64,000 nt of DNA from Isoetes taiwanensis (GCA_021234155.1 JAJEKV010000335.1:248001-312000); one strand, 5' to 3'. Counted from the first letter of the stretch, positions 21,160 through 33,436 are shown. Made by a program: numbers and translations. Notes: a model not told the origin generated them from the letters alone.

Positions 21160-24100
21160 GGCTGGATTGACTCTGTTCTGGCTTGGACGGAGTTCGCGAG
21201 TTGGATGACGGAGACTCAGCGAGTTTTTGAAAAAGAGAGGTCTAGAGAAGTGCGGAGAACGACATAGCAAAAGAGGAGAGATGGGAAAAAGCACAAAAGG
21301 GTCAAATAAAAAGGGGGCAAACAGGGGGGTCTAACAGGGCCAAAAGGCCCTACCCAGAATCTATCATGGAAAAGGATAGGTGGAGACAGGGGGGGAGGTA
21401 GGCTCAGAAACCAAGAAAGAACAGGATCAAAGGCGTGGATGGGGTAGAGAATCTAAATCAAAAGGCCTACAACAAAGAAAACTAGGGAAAAACAAGAAAT
21501 TAGTTGGCTATCGAGAACCTCCAGATCACGGTGTCAATTTCTTGAATTGCTCTGGCTGGTTCCATATCAAAGAAAGAAGCCCAGTCGTATATGGGTTCGG
21601 TTCCAAAATCCACAGGACAATTCATGAGGAAGAGGTTTCTGCCAAAGCTATTACCTAAAAAGGGCTGAGAATTGTGGGTCGATACTCTGATGGAACCCGC
21701 TTTGTCAAAACACAAGATGCAGAGATAAAAAATAAAATAAAAATAAAAATAGTTGAAGCTAATTCTACAGAATCCGACCCTTGATCTTGTGTCTACTGCT
21801 AATCTAATCAAATTTTCAATGATTTGCACAGAGTCTTGATGATCCCATAGGATTTGGGGGAAGCCCAGCCCCTGGAGAACAGCCTCTAGCAAGGCCTCTA
21901 GCTGTGCCATAACTGTTATGTATACATTCCATGGGGATCTAGCCAAGGTACGCAAAACTCAGTCTCACATCTATTATCACGTTTAGCCTAACTAATGGTA
22001 GCTTCGGCTTGTTGTATCCCTTAGTCGTCGGAATGGTTCCCTAAATTGAAGGAAGGCATCAGGAGACAACAACGTTGAGCAAACCTTCAATGGGCTTGTC
22101 AGCAAATTTCTGAAAAATCGTTGTGTAAGTCTTACATTCAGAATGATGCATTCTCATCCAGTCCTCGAGAATTCCAATTGTAGAGCACGTATTCTAAACA
22201 AGCAGTATAAGAAATTGCAACCTCAGCAGCTGTTCTCAAATTTTCATGGTTGAAGACATACATCAGGGCAATTTTCTTCATCTCTACTACAACTCGTGCC
22301 AAGTGCATTTATGCTGATATCACATTTCTGTCTATCTGTCTATTTGTTTGAAACCCTATGTTTCAGAATCATTTGCACTCCATGACAATGGATACAATGT
22401 TGTCTCAACAAGATATGTCCAGATGCAAATCGCCACAAAGTGATTATTTCAAGCTCAATGTATAGGATAATGAGCACTATGCAAAAAGTTTTCATACCAA
22501 ATAGGAAGGTGCATCAGGGGGTGCACTTTTCGGTAAAACCATAGAAAAACATGTTATTTGTCTGGGGTTTGGGCCAAAACAGTAGCCACATATGGGAGGG
22601 GTATTTTCCTTGCTTGAATTCCGTATATATATAATAGAAATATGGTAGGGGTGTATAAAATATGAGGTTATATTTTTTTAGAAAATTTCCGTATAAGGGA
22701 TAATTTCTCTTAACCCTATGCACGCACATGCCATATAGACTTTACATTAGGTGCACCTCGGGGGAGGTGCACCAATGATAGAAATAAAGTTTAATTCTTG
22801 CAGGAAAGTGGACCAACTAGGAATTTTAGTGACAAGGAAATGAAACAACACCAATTAGCCTAATGCCTGCTCAAATGGATGATGGCTAAAAATTGAAATC
22901 AAAATGCCCCTACATTTATCTGAATGAATTTTTCATTTTGTTAGATGACCTAAAGTCGAGAAGTTGCTAAGAATTAGAGATGGATTAGAGAGGATAGAAA
23001 TACAAAAATTATGGTGGCAATTAAAACTTGGAAATAATGTAATAAGGTTTTTTCTGGTAAATACAATGAGTTTCATCAAATCTTTACTGGGGATGCTATG
23101 TGCAGTTTTTTAATTAATCTAGAAATGCCAAAAATTGTTAATATTTATGCTTAACAATAGATGTTGTATGTCACGCTTAGTTCATCCCAGTGACACTGAT
23201 ATGGCATTGACATAAAGCATTACCAATGTAATTAATGCATGGTTGGGTGTAGTTACTCTATAATTACCTGTAAATTATAACATGGAATGATATTTTATGT
23301 AGAATGTTAGTTGTAAGCTCCTATATTCGACATAATTGCACCCCAACTATGCATTATGCTTGGTAATTGACAGGTAGCTTCTATAAAAGAACAGCCATCC
23401 ACCTAATGTTCGACTTTTGTTTTACGTCATGCATCATTCCACCGTAAAATGGGCACATCTAGTGGTACAAGCCTCTAGCTTTGGCGGAACCTAAACCTGC
23501 CCTACAAAACCACTCGATTAGAACTTCGTGGCTACCGCCACTTTCACAAACCACCCACCGCGCCCATCAATTACCTAGTACTTAATGGTCTTTAAGATGA
23601 AAATCATTCTAGCAGTAATGATTATACTTGCTCCATTCTGTAGGTTCGGTCCTCATGGATATAAAATCAATCCTAGGACTAAAGAACCTCGAGGTGAGCT
23701 GATCAGATGAAACAAGCTCTTTAACAATCACTATTCCGTGGACGATAAAAACAAATTTTAATTCAATTCAGTTCAATTTATCTACTATTGCATGATCACA
23801 TCATTGATAGTCACAAAATAATGGGGAACATGGGGAGAAATAAGAGAACACCTCAAAACAACTCAAATAGAACTTAGAACATTGAAATTAAAATGTTTTT
23901 TTGAGTCAAAAGAAATTCTACAAGGCATCCTGCCTTTTATAGCACAAAAAGAAATCATAATGGTTAGTCGTGCTTACCTCATTTTAGAGTGAGAACTAGC
24001 AATGGTGCAAAAGGAGGCGAACTGTCCAACAAAATCAAAGTGAAATACTACATTCAAAATCAATTTCAAAGTGAAATCAAAATGATAAACTAGAAAAACT

Positions 24101-24399
24101 ATACCTACAATTACTGCTACTAATTTTGAAAGATGCTAATTAAAGTCAAAAGTATGAAGGTGGTCATCCAATAAGAGTGACAAATCTAGCCTTTGAGGAG
24201 CCATGAGCTTTGGCTGGGGGATGTGATCATATGCTAGAAGGTGTATTAGGTACTAAATTGTCTTTTGATTGATCGTAGTCATTTGGGGTGTGGTGTGGTG
24301 TGTGGTAATGTACACAGCACTAAGGTGCTCGTTCTGGTGAATATGATGAGTGTGGGGCATGGTATGGTGCATGGTTTGGTGTGATATACACATCCTAAC
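21160..24399. other. LINE K 5' region, then non-coding sequence
   Basis: 21160-21350 is pyrimidine-rich on the minus strand and is probably the 5' UTR of LINE K. A minus-strand frame at 21500-21955 has no domain that I recognise. From about 22000 to 24399 the sequence is AT-rich without gene signals apart from the small inverted-repeat segment at 22507-22774. The repeated phrase GTGTGGTGTGG and related TG-rich motifs occur near 24290-24380. Confidence 0.5.
22507..22774. mobile_element. Possible MITE with GGTGCAC-containing ends
   Basis: The left end GGTGCATCAGGGGGTGCAC and the right end GGTGCACCTCGGGGGAGGTG, which is itself a hairpin (GGTGCACCTC with GAGGTGCACC), both contain paired GGTGCA motifs. 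The 270-bp interior is AT-rich. Target duplication was not established, so the call is tentative. Confidence 0.35.
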
Positions 24400-25510
24400 A
24401 GTTTAGTGTTCATTTCATGCAGATGCTATTGTTCAAGAGGTTTTTGGACCAACATTCAGAAATTAAGATTCGTCTTCGAGCTTTTGAGAAGCTAAAACCC
24501 TGGTTTGTTGTGAAATTGAAGGACTTCAATAGTTGCTGTTGCATTCAGCACGTGAGGATGCAAATGCTAGTGGATGGACTCAATGGGATGAGAACCAAAC
24601 ATCCGAAGAATTGCACTTGCACCTACGATGTTTGTAGATCACATGAACTTGGTCAATGCAGGGCACACATAAAATTGCAAAGATCTATATTGTGTCCAAA
24701 GAGTGAATTAGATGAGTTTCACAAGAAGGCGTGCATCCTTGGAGATTGTGAGTTGTGTGGAATCAAGAAGTCTTGACTCATCAGTACAATGAGACAGAAC
24801 CGAAGGAGCTTCTGGATAAACTGAAAGTGCGTCTAAAAATCTTTCCACTGCATAATTTCAGGTACCAATGGCAGGCAAAACAATTTAAGGAGCTTCTGGA
24901 GAATCTCGCAGCAGATGCATGTCTTTCGGTAGTGGATTTTGCAGAGAACTATACATTCAAGGAACAAGAGGGGGTCAATAACCATATTACCATTTTGGTT
25001 CCAATAACATATCAGTACGACTAAGTGGCAGATGAGATTATCAAGGAAACACATTACTATGTATCAGATGATAGGGAACACGATACTTTGTTCGTGCAAC
25101 ACTGCTTCATGAAGCACCATAAATATCTGGAGCAGAAAGGAAGGGTGCCAAAGAGACATTATGTGTTTTCAGATGGTGCAGCATCTCAATTCAAGGCTTC
25201 TAGACCATTTTACTTTGTGGCTAGGTGCACAAACGACACTGATGTCTATATGATGTGGAATTTTCTTGGTTCTAACCACAGGAAAGGTGAACACGATGGC
25301 AAAGCTGCTGAGTTTATGAGCTGCACAAGATCATCAAAAACCTCCAAATCTTTTGGTTGTTTTTATTACTTCTATTGTTCTGACTACTAAGATTAACGTC
25401 TTACTTCAACCGTCTTGACTAGTGTGACATTGCAGCATTTACTATGGAGGGCGTTATGTTGTGGAGAAAGGGATATTACAATCATCGAGTGCAGACATGC
25501 AATAGTCTTA
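24400..25510 (+). pseudogene. DDE-transposase-like gene remnant (E1)
   Basis: The frame at 24417-24776 has FEKLKPWFVVKLKDFNSCCC then IQHVRMQMLVDGL and a Cys-rich tail KKACILGDCELCG. Frames at 24755-25390 continue QWQAKQFKELLENL, DFAENYTFKEQEG, IIKETHYYVSDDREHDTLFV, HYVFSDGAASQFKASRPFYF and WNFLGSNHRKGEHDGKAAEF. The pair SDGxxSQFK and SHxKGxxDG defines a widespread eukaryotic family of transposase-like proteins, in which these Asp residues are likely catalytic (my family knowledge; I cannot assign the superfamily name). One stop at 25022 and one frame change break it. A second, more decayed copy is E2 at 45290-48865. Confidence 0.7.
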
Positions 25511-27089
25511 ATGTCTGCTTTTATCTAAATCTCCATATTAGTTTTGATGGTTTGCATTTCCCGAAAGTCTTCAATAGACGAGCAGCTATTAAAGGACTTA
25601 ATATTGATATATGAAACCATTATGTGCATAAATTTATGAAACCAACCAAGTACAAGCAATAAAACCTACTTGAGTAAATTCCAACCTGGAATTATTTACA
25701 ACAAACAAGTGAGAAGAAACTTATAACTGTTGTTGCATTTTTTGAGCATGAGCTAGAATCAATCTCTAAGATTAATAACACTTATGTTTATGTGCCTTTA
25801 AGTTCATAAGTAATGACATATATGTTTATGTGCCTTTATGTTTATATAGTCAGTTTTAAGGCAAGACCTATTGATGAAGGCCCAGTTTTGAGTGAACTTA
25901 TCAGGACTTTTTCCTTCCTCCTCAGTTGTATGAATTAACCTCCACAATTTATGAAATAAACCAAAGAACTTTTGTGCGAAGAAAATGAATTCGTGCGTTT
26001 ATACCATTAACAAGGCTAGACATTTAACAAAGAAGATTCAACTCTCGGGCCACTGGAGGGCAACACTCCGTGTGCAGCACCTTGTTGAACATTGCTAGAT
26101 GCATATAAAAAACTAAAACTGCTCCTATAACTGGAACTAAAATTATATGTTAACATTGGCTACATCCCCAAAGCAACTGCACATGAACCTTCAACTTGCA
26201 ACTGCAACTAAACTCGCAATTGCAACTGTAGTTTGTCATTCTATATATGCAACTGGCATTACATATGTCTCTAAGATAATTATCATATGTTTGAATGTGA
26301 CAAAGCAGTCGAACGCGGATTGCTACTTTATTTGTACAATGATATTTGGGTGAGACCATTCTAATGGTCTAGAGGAATATGTCTTCTAAATTTTTTACTA
26401 TTCTATGGTGGCATAATGAAATGTTGATGGAGGAATTTGAAAGATGGAACCATGGAATATTGAAATCATGGAATTCTGAAACTTATCTATTATAAGTCGC
26501 ATTTAATTAAAGTGGGTCACATGCCATTCCCAGTTTTTTTTTGGAACCCTGTTATTTTACACGAAAAGGACGAGGGAAACTTTTGAAACCCCTATATTGC
26601 TTTAAAAGATGCCTTTTTTCCTGTGTGAAAAAAAAAAGTTAAGGAAAATTACATGGTCTACTTTTCCCAGTTAGCGAGTCGAGAAAATAAAGAGCACATC
26701 TAAAACCAATGAGAATGCTATCTCGCTATAAACAAAGTGGTAATCTGCCCTGAATTTTTATTCATAAATTATTTCACTACATTATACTTTACAGTGGTTG
26801 AAGAGACCATGATGGTCGAGCTATCACAACTATTACATCGTTTTCCCACACAGACCACCTACTTGGAAAAAGGTCCGAGGTGTTCCAAGCCACGAAAGCA
26901 ACTTGAAAATAATAGAAATCTGAACAGGCTGGCCTGCCCAAGGCATGTCACCAACCTCTTCTCGTACTCTTTCTTCAACGAATGGGTCTTTCCATGACTC
27001 CTTCATGTTCGCGACAATACAAATAACCCTACAGACAATACAAATAAAAAAAAAAAACAACCAGTTCTAAGGGCTATTTTTTGGAAAAA
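25511..27089. other. Non-coding, no gene recognised
   Basis: AT-rich sequence. A short stretch at 26180-26240 repeats GCAACT/TTGCAACT phrases. A half-site GCGAGTCGAGAAAA at 26677-26690 resembles the palindrome array that begins at 27095. Open frames here are short and show no domain. Confidence 0.5.
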
Positions 27090-27094
27090 GCAAG

Positions 27095-27535
27095 TTCGAG
27101 AGCCTTTCTCGACTTGCGAGTCGAGAAAAGCAGCTCAGATTGAAAAAGGGGTTCGGGGCCTTTCGACTTCGCGAGTCGAGAAATGTAGCTTCATGGGGAG
27201 AAAAAAAAATGGGAAAAAAACCTTTTTTAGGGCCAGCGACTGCGAAGTCGAGAAAGGCCCCTCAAGGTCTCTAAAAGCCTTCAACGAGGCCCCTCAACGC
27301 AAACAAAAAAATAAAAAAATAAAAATTGAGGGCCTTTCTGGACTCGCGAGTCGAGAAAGGCAGCTTAGAGTGAAAAATGCAAATCTGAGGGCCTTTCTCG
27401 ACTCGTGAGTTGAGAAAGGCACCAAAATAAAAAGGCGGTCGAGGGCTTTTTCTCGTCAAGAAGAAAAAGCAGCTCAGATTGAAAAAATGCAGGTCTAAGG
27501 GCCTTTCTCCACTCGCGAGTCGAGAAAGGCCCTTC
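27095..27535. repeat. Array of seven palindromes with core CTCGACTCGCGAGTCGAG
   Basis: Imperfect to near-perfect copies of the inverted repeat GCCTTTCTCGACTCG / CGAGTCGAGAAAGGC occur at about 27100-27130, 27155-27184, 27230-27263, 27330-27362, 27390-27421, 27442-27472 and 27498-27531. They are separated by spacers of 30-70 bases that share AGCTCAGATTGAAAAA and TGCA-containing phrases. Each copy could form a stem of up to 15 bp. No coding sequence or flanking transposon ends were identified. Confidence 0.85.
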
Positions 27536-27761
27536 AAAAAAAATTACTTAACAAAAAAATAGAATAACTAGAAAAAAGGCACGCCAGAGGTTTTATAAGG
27601 AAAGGGAAAGGTCAGAGTTGTTTTCTAGATTTTATTTAGAGATAGGCATTCATCTATGGGCATGTTGTAACCAATGTGAAGTATAGAAGCTTCATAGGTG
27701 GTGATATATCGTAGTTTCTTTTTTCTTAGACTGCGGTGTTGGCAATGTTTGTAGAGGGAAA

Positions 27762-28412
27762 TGATACAACTAATGAATCTAAACAAATTCAAACAACTTG
27801 CACTCCAATCTTTAGGAGAAAAATATTCCACCCAACCGGGCTCAGGCTTTCCCAGCAAGAAACCATTATCTTGCCGCAACAATCGCAATCAAGAACTCAA
27901 ACACTGTAGACAAACTCGACCATCGCAGGCTGTGGCATAGCAGAGGATTTCTCTAAGCACTCAGCCGGAATTCTGAATTAGAAATAAGGGAAATAGTTGT
28001 ATTTAAAGGCAGAGGCGATCTATTTCCGGATTACCCCTTTTCTGAAACCCAAATATCTTTCAAAAGGTAAAAGATCCTGAATAACTGAGATTCGGCCAAA
28101 GATATCTGTGATTCAACCTTTGACATGGCCGGATCGGCCCTTTTTCCATGGTTCCAGGAGTTTTCTAGAACTCTGATACGTTTTAGGGCAGATTCGGCTG
28201 AAGGGTTCGCGACCCGTTATCAGCCACGCCCTTTTAATGTCTTAAATTTAAACCAATGGTCCCATCTTTGAATTAATAATTTAACTATCTAGACCCAAAT
28301 GTAAAATAAAGAATATAAACTACCCTTAACCATGAGTTACTAGCCTTTGAAATGATAACTTCCGTGGCGTTGTGCCTGAGCCACTCCCCCAAGCCGGCAT
28401 AAAGCCGTAACA
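27762..28412 (-). repeat. 3' LTR of element G
   Basis: It is a 651-bp direct repeat of 32790-33436, sharing GATACAACTAATGAATC, CACTCCAATCTTTAGGAG, TTTAGGGCAGATTCGG and GGCATAAAGCCGTAACA. The outer end is followed by the GGAAA target duplication. Confidence 0.92.
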
Positions 28413-28426
28413 ATCCTTCCCTTCCC
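28413..28426 (-). other. Polypurine tract of element G
   Basis: GGGAAGGGAAGGAT on the minus strand directly precedes the 3' LTR start TGTTACGG. Confidence 0.75.
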
Positions 28427-28484
28427 GAGATTGAACGTCCGTGTCAATCTTGAGGAAAAATTGCTTCATCCTTTTAAAGATGTT

Positions 28485-28745
28485 GATTCCGGTTCATTTA
28501 GGAATCGGCTCACTTCTTTTAGAGATTTTTTTTCATCTCATTTCTTTTAGAGACGTTTATTCCAGTTCTTTTAGGAATGTCCTCAGTTCCTTTAGAGGTC
28601 TTTCATCTCAATTCCTTTAGAGATGTTCATTCCAGTTCTTTTAGGAATGGCCTCAGTTCTTTTAGAGGTCTTTCATCTCAATTCCTTTAGAGACGTTCAT
28701 TCCAGTTCTTTTAGGAATGGCCTCAATTCTTTTAGAGGTCTTGAC
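28485..28745. repeat. 70-bp tandem repeat inside element G
   Basis: The phrase GTTCATTCCAGTTCTTTTAG recurs at 28555, 28625 and 28695, a period of 70, with a partial fourth unit upstream. Units contain TCTTTTAGAGGTCTTTCATC. It lies just inside the 3' LTR of G and has no coding frame. Confidence 0.85.
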
Positions 28746-28929
28746 TCTTTTTAATCATTAATAAAGATTCTAACTCACACCAGCACATATCAATCTTTGG
28801 ATATTTCTTTGTCGCGACAAAGTTGCGATTTTTTCTCACGTTAAAAAGTATTCAATTAGCAAGATAGTTAACCTCTAACCTCTCTTATCCTTTCTCAAAA
28901 TTTGTTCATATTCATCCACAGATGCTTTG

Positions 28930-29260
28930 TACTCCTTAAGTTGGTCCGTGGAATACCATACGGCATCAGAAGATGGATGAAACTTGAACTTAACTAGATA
29001 TCTTTGATAAAAAGAAGTTTGTGTCTCCTTATCTTGATGAGCATCTCTCTTTTTTTTCTTTTATTCTTTTTTTGTGCTATAGCACCTCCAAGTCTCCTTT
29101 AATGATTTCTGCGTGTTCCATTTTCTGCAGAATCTCATGAAAAAAAATTTCACTTCCCTTATAGGGCATTAGTACTCTAACATTAAAAACTGGATGCAAG
29201 TTAGTCCATTTACTAACGAGATCCAATTGAAACCCGATTTAGACAATATTTTCATGGATA
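28930..29260 (-). pseudogene. Element G: integrase C-terminus and chromodomain-like remnant
   Basis: Minus-strand reading near 29225-29165 gives TNLHPVFNVRVLMPYKG, the pattern HPVFHVSxLxPY at the end of gypsy integrases. Near 29010-28930 there is YQRYLVKFKFHPSSDAVWYS then LKEYKASVDEYEQI, fitting a chromodomain core (YLVKFKxHPxxDAVW). Frames differ between the two parts. These motifs place G among the chromoviruses. The rest of pol is too decayed for me to read. Confidence 0.6.
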
Positions 29261-31160
29261 AGACTTTTGCCTGATTATCCTTAAGATTGTGTAAGGCGTT
29301 GCAATGCATATATGTTGGTCTACCACATAAAGCCAAAGATTGTCTCGTCATTTGTGGCATGCCTCCATTAAATGATGAACAGGGTCCTTATATACGGAAC
29401 TAAACTTGCTAATGCTGGTGATCCGCAGAATCAAGTGTTCCCATCAGATATTCCAAGTGGAATACGTCCTTGAAAATACATCAACGATTCAAACACAGCA
29501 TAACCAACTAAAGAAGAACATGTCTGGATCAGACTTTGCAAGATATGCTTGTCCAGGATCACGCGTCTGTGCGTCTGTGTGTCAACTCATGGCTCAAGTT
29601 GAGCGTTCTGCTATAGTTAGTTCTTCAGCAGAGGTCGATCTGCCGATTCCTTGATTTGTGTCCCTTCAACAATTCCAGTAACACTCTCATACTTCGTTGC
29701 TTGGAATAGAGTTTAAGTCTCTAGGGATAATAAGTGGCCTTCCGTTTTAAGACTGCTTAAAAGATTCAACAACTTTGTTCTATCAAGCCAATTATTATCT
29801 CTCCCATCCAAGAGGTTTGTAACACTCCAAAATTGCTTGTCCCATGTATAGCATCTCATAAGATCAATGACCCCAAGAACCAACTTTTAAAGTTGCAACT
29901 TGTTTTCATATGCCATCTGCATCAAATGATATGAAATAATGCATATGTATGCCCTTTTGCTATGAATCATTAACATCAGATACATAATGTTCTATAACAT
30001 TTGAAGGTGTTGCACTGCCATTTCTAGGCCTGTAGAATCTATTCTTGTTTAGTATTTGAATAAATACGTGGGTTCCTCTCTCATAGTCAAGAATGTTATA
30101 GAACTACTACAGTCCTATAATTCTGACGTGCAAAATGGCATTGTCACCATCTGTTAGCTTCTTCGCAACAACCACGACTTCCTCAACATATTTGCTGCCT
30201 TTCTTCTCCATCGGAACTAATAAAATTCAACAAGAATGGTAAGTGGATGGAAGGTTTCAAGCTCATAGACATGTTCTGTTCTCTATTCTAATTTTTGGGC
30301 AGAATAGATGCGAGGAACTGCTTTGCCTGCCAAATGTTGTTCCGGATCCTTTATAGAATCCCTCTTCATAGGTCAGACTAATTTGGAGCTATCTATGCAA
30401 TTTGTAACATTCTAAACTCTGTAAGCTCCTATTGCATTGCATCTACGCAATCCTGTTGTAGCCTCTCCTAATCTTTGAGCATATATACAGTATATACAGG
30501 CATGTCTATCTTTTCCGGTCACTGGATTCTAATCACTACTAATACACAAGGCTTCTTTAAGCCCCTCAAATAAGTCTTCTGCTCTAGGTTTGTTTTTAAA
30601 CTTTACTCTAAGATGCCAACGTTCAGATGTAGTTCAACCAGAAAAGGCCAGATCTTCGTCCTCATCTGCCAAAAAGATAAGAGCTACTATCCAGACAATC
30701 TTGTCACAAGTGCAGATCCGGCTCTTCAATCCAAACAAAAATTGTTGGCCATTGTTGAACCACAAGTGATTCAACATGTTTTTGGAGGCCAACATATTTG
30801 GGGCATATTGTAATGGTTGATTTTAAGGGTTGGGATTAAGTGGTGGAAGTTGAAGGTTAAGATGAAGAGGCAAAATGGAAGGTTATGATGAAGAGGTGGG
30901 ATATAATAGTTGCTAAGATTTATTGGAAAAAACCTTAAATGTTTTGAGGAGATACTAACTCCTCCTCTTCCTTCACGTTCAGAAATGGAGTAGTAACATG
31001 CTCATATGAGGAGGGTGGCAGCCTCCTCATCCTTATGTTGAAGGCCCTTGCAAGGGAGTTTCCTGTTGTATTTGTATTTAGTTCCTTTTAATGGAAGATA
31101 AATTTTGTTGAAAGATAAATCTTGTTGCAAGTCTTGATTTTTAGCTATGGGTTGCAGATG
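29261..31160. other. Element G interior, no readable gene
   Basis: This should hold gag-pol of G on the minus strand. I find no RT, RNase H or integrase core motif that I would defend. Frames are broken every few dozen codons. Confidence 0.5.
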
Positions 31161-31177
31161 AAATTATATGGGTGTTG

Positions 31178-32591
31178 ATTGTGAAGGGGGATGAAAAGCG
31201 GAAGGCAGGGACTTTGTGGCTAGGGCGGTGGCGGAGGTCCCAAAGGCTACAGCAGCTTCACCTTGCTTGGGATTAGCGGCGAGGCATGAAGAAGCAAAGA
31301 TCTGGAGTTGGATGCCGGGGCCATGATGCTTTCTAACCGCAAGATTGATTATCACATGTTTTCTCCATTTTTTCGGGGGATGTAGTTTGTAGGCGATCTT
31401 CAACTTTGGTCGAGTCTTGGTTGCATTTCCCACTCTTTCCTTGCGGTTCTCGAAGGATTCCTTTGATTTGGAGTCGACTCAGGATGGATGGGATTTATGC
31501 AAGCTAACTGGATCAAAGATGGAAAGCGAGCTCATGTTCGGTTTAGTATGGGGTAAGCTTCATCTCAAAGGTAAAAGTCTTGCGATTTGTGAAGTATCTT
31601 GGATTTACTCTTACCCTTTCTTCTTTGGCGGAAAGACAAAATATGTATTAAGAAAAATCGAGGGCACTTTTGGGGCTTTCTAGTTTTATGCAAATAAATT
31701 CTTTGGATTTGTTTTGAATAGAATAGCCGAGCTAGGGATATGATGTAGGCGGGAAGATTACACATCTTGCCATCAGGGCTTTTGAGGGAGGGAGTAATGC
31801 ATTTTTGGGCATATTTTTGTCTAGCCGACTTCAATTGGATTGTCTACCCGTGCAATGCGGCATTTTATTTGATGCAATTCCATTGGTGAGTTTTTGAGTA
31901 AAGGCGAGAGACCGGAATCCATGAAGCGGTGGCAGCTTCTATGAGCAGAGTGGCAGGCTGCTCTTCTTACACTGATCTGTTTCTTTATTTCACTTCTTTG
32001 TATCTCGGTAAGAGTAAAATGTGCAGTGACAGCTTGTGGTATAGCCGGTCTTCTATGCTGCTTCAAAAGTAGTATACAGGTAGATTTGGTGGTAGTTGCC
32101 ATGATTAACAAAATGGATGTGCTTATTTATCAAGGATGTATGGGCTCCTTGATGGGACAATGGAAGTGGAAGACTCCCTTACGGGGGTGACCCTTTCGGT
32201 GGAGATTAGAGCTAGGGGGCTATCTGAGGGGCTTCCATATCTGCGCACTCGGGCTTTTAGGGGAGGAGTCTTTGGGTGGCTTGTACTAAGCCTAGCTAGC
32301 TTTAGGCTATCTGTGACCCCCGGACAATGCAAAAGCACTCTACTATGCACCTCAGGACACAACATTTTGAGAATCGGTTTCTTTAAGATTTGTTAGCTAT
32401 CTTATATTTCTTTTGTTTTCTTTGTTACTCATTTGAATAAGTTTTAGTTCATAGTTCATAGAGGATGAAGAGGTTATGGTTACTCCCCCCAGTAATCCTC
32501 TTGCGGAAGTTCCAAACATTGTACTCTTGTACTTTTTATTATATAAAATATAAAAACTTCCTTTTCAAAAAAAAAAAAAAAAAAAAAAAAA
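31178..32591 (+). mobile_element. 5'-truncated LINE insertion with poly(A) tail
   Basis: The insert ends in an uninterrupted A run (32567-32591) and is flanked by a perfect 17-bp duplication AAATTATATGGGTGTTG at 31161-31177 and 32592-32608. Near 31560-31640 the plus strand encodes KVLRFVKYLGFTLTLSSLAE, similar to the segment downstream of the catalytic box in LINE RTs (VKYLG). The rest is the degenerate RT end and a 3' UTR with GTACTCTTGTACTTTTTATT before the tail. It was copied by target-primed reverse transcription into element G, so it is younger than G. Confidence 0.85.
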
Positions 32592-32770
32592 AAATTATAT
32601 GGGTGTTGGCACGGATGGGGAACCAAAGTTCAATGACCATGAAAAATTGCATAGATTGGTGACAAGCGGCTTCTCGACAAGCACGGAGGTTAAAGATAAT
32701 CCATTGCATATAGTAATCTCCCATATCTAATCCGACAGGCCTTGCCCACAACTTCCAATTGCTTCGAAAC

Positions 32771-32785
32771 TTGGCTCTGATACCA
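32771..32785 (-). other. Primer-binding site of element G
   Basis: TGGTATCAGAGCCAA on the minus strand, four bases from the LTR end. It is an exact plant initiator tRNA-Met type site. Confidence 0.9.
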
Positions 32786-32789
32786 ATTT

Positions 32790-33436
32790 TGATACAACTA
32801 ATGAATCTAAACAAATTCAAACAACTGAAACTAAAGTAATTGCACTCCAATCTTTAGGAGAAAAATATTCCACCCAAGGGCTCGGGCTTTCCGAAGAAGA
32901 AACCGTTATCTTCGCAATAACCGCAATCAAGAACTCAAACACTTTGTGAACAAACTTCGACCATTGCGGTACGTGTGGCATAGCAGGATTTCTCTAAGCA
33001 CTCAGCTGGAATTCTGAATTAGAAATAAGGGAAACAGTTGTATTTAAAGGCAGAGGTGATCTATTTCCGGATTACCTCTTTTCTGAACCCCAAATATCTT
33101 TCAAAAGGTAAAAGATCCTAAATAAGCGAGATTGGCCAAAGATATACGTGATTCAACCTTTGGCATGGCGGATCGACCCTTTGCCCCCACAGTTACGGGA
33201 GTTTTCTAGAACTTCGATACATTTTAGGGCAGATTCGGTGAGGAGTTAAGCGACCCAGATTATCGATACGCCCTTATAATGTCTTAAATTTAAACCAATG
33301 GTCCCATCTTTGGATTACTAAGTTAACTATCTAGACCCAAATGTAAAATAAAGAATATAAACTACCCTTAACCATGAGTTACTAGCCTTTGAAATGATAA
33401 CTTCCGTGGCGTTGTAGCCGGCATAAAGCCGTAACA
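32790..33436 (-). repeat. 5' LTR of element G
   Basis: A 647-bp direct repeat of 27762-28412. Differences are scattered substitutions and short gaps. The outer end GCCGTAACA is followed by the GGAAA target duplication. Confidence 0.92.

Larger units (their letters stand above)
27762..33436 (-). mobile_element. Element G: complete but decayed chromovirus
   Basis: Two direct repeats of about 650 bp (27762-28412 and 32790-33436) begin TGTTACGGC and end TTGTATCA in element orientation. A perfect primer site TGGTATCAGAGCCAA lies inside the 5' LTR, a polypurine tract lies inside the 3' LTR, and the 5-bp target duplication GGAAA is present at 27757-27761 and 33437-33441. The interior is heavily mutated; near its 3' end integrase C-terminal and chromodomain-like remnants remain. 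A LINE has inserted at 31178-32591. The TSD shows that the element has kept both original ends. Confidence 0.9.

Noticed and set aside
27095-27535. CRISPR array
   Set aside because: Repeats are palindromes with irregular spacing and similar spacers in a eukaryotic, transposon-rich region.
32567-32591. Poly(A) run as a simple microsatellite
   Set aside because: Flanking 17-bp duplications show that it is the tail of a retroposed LINE copy.
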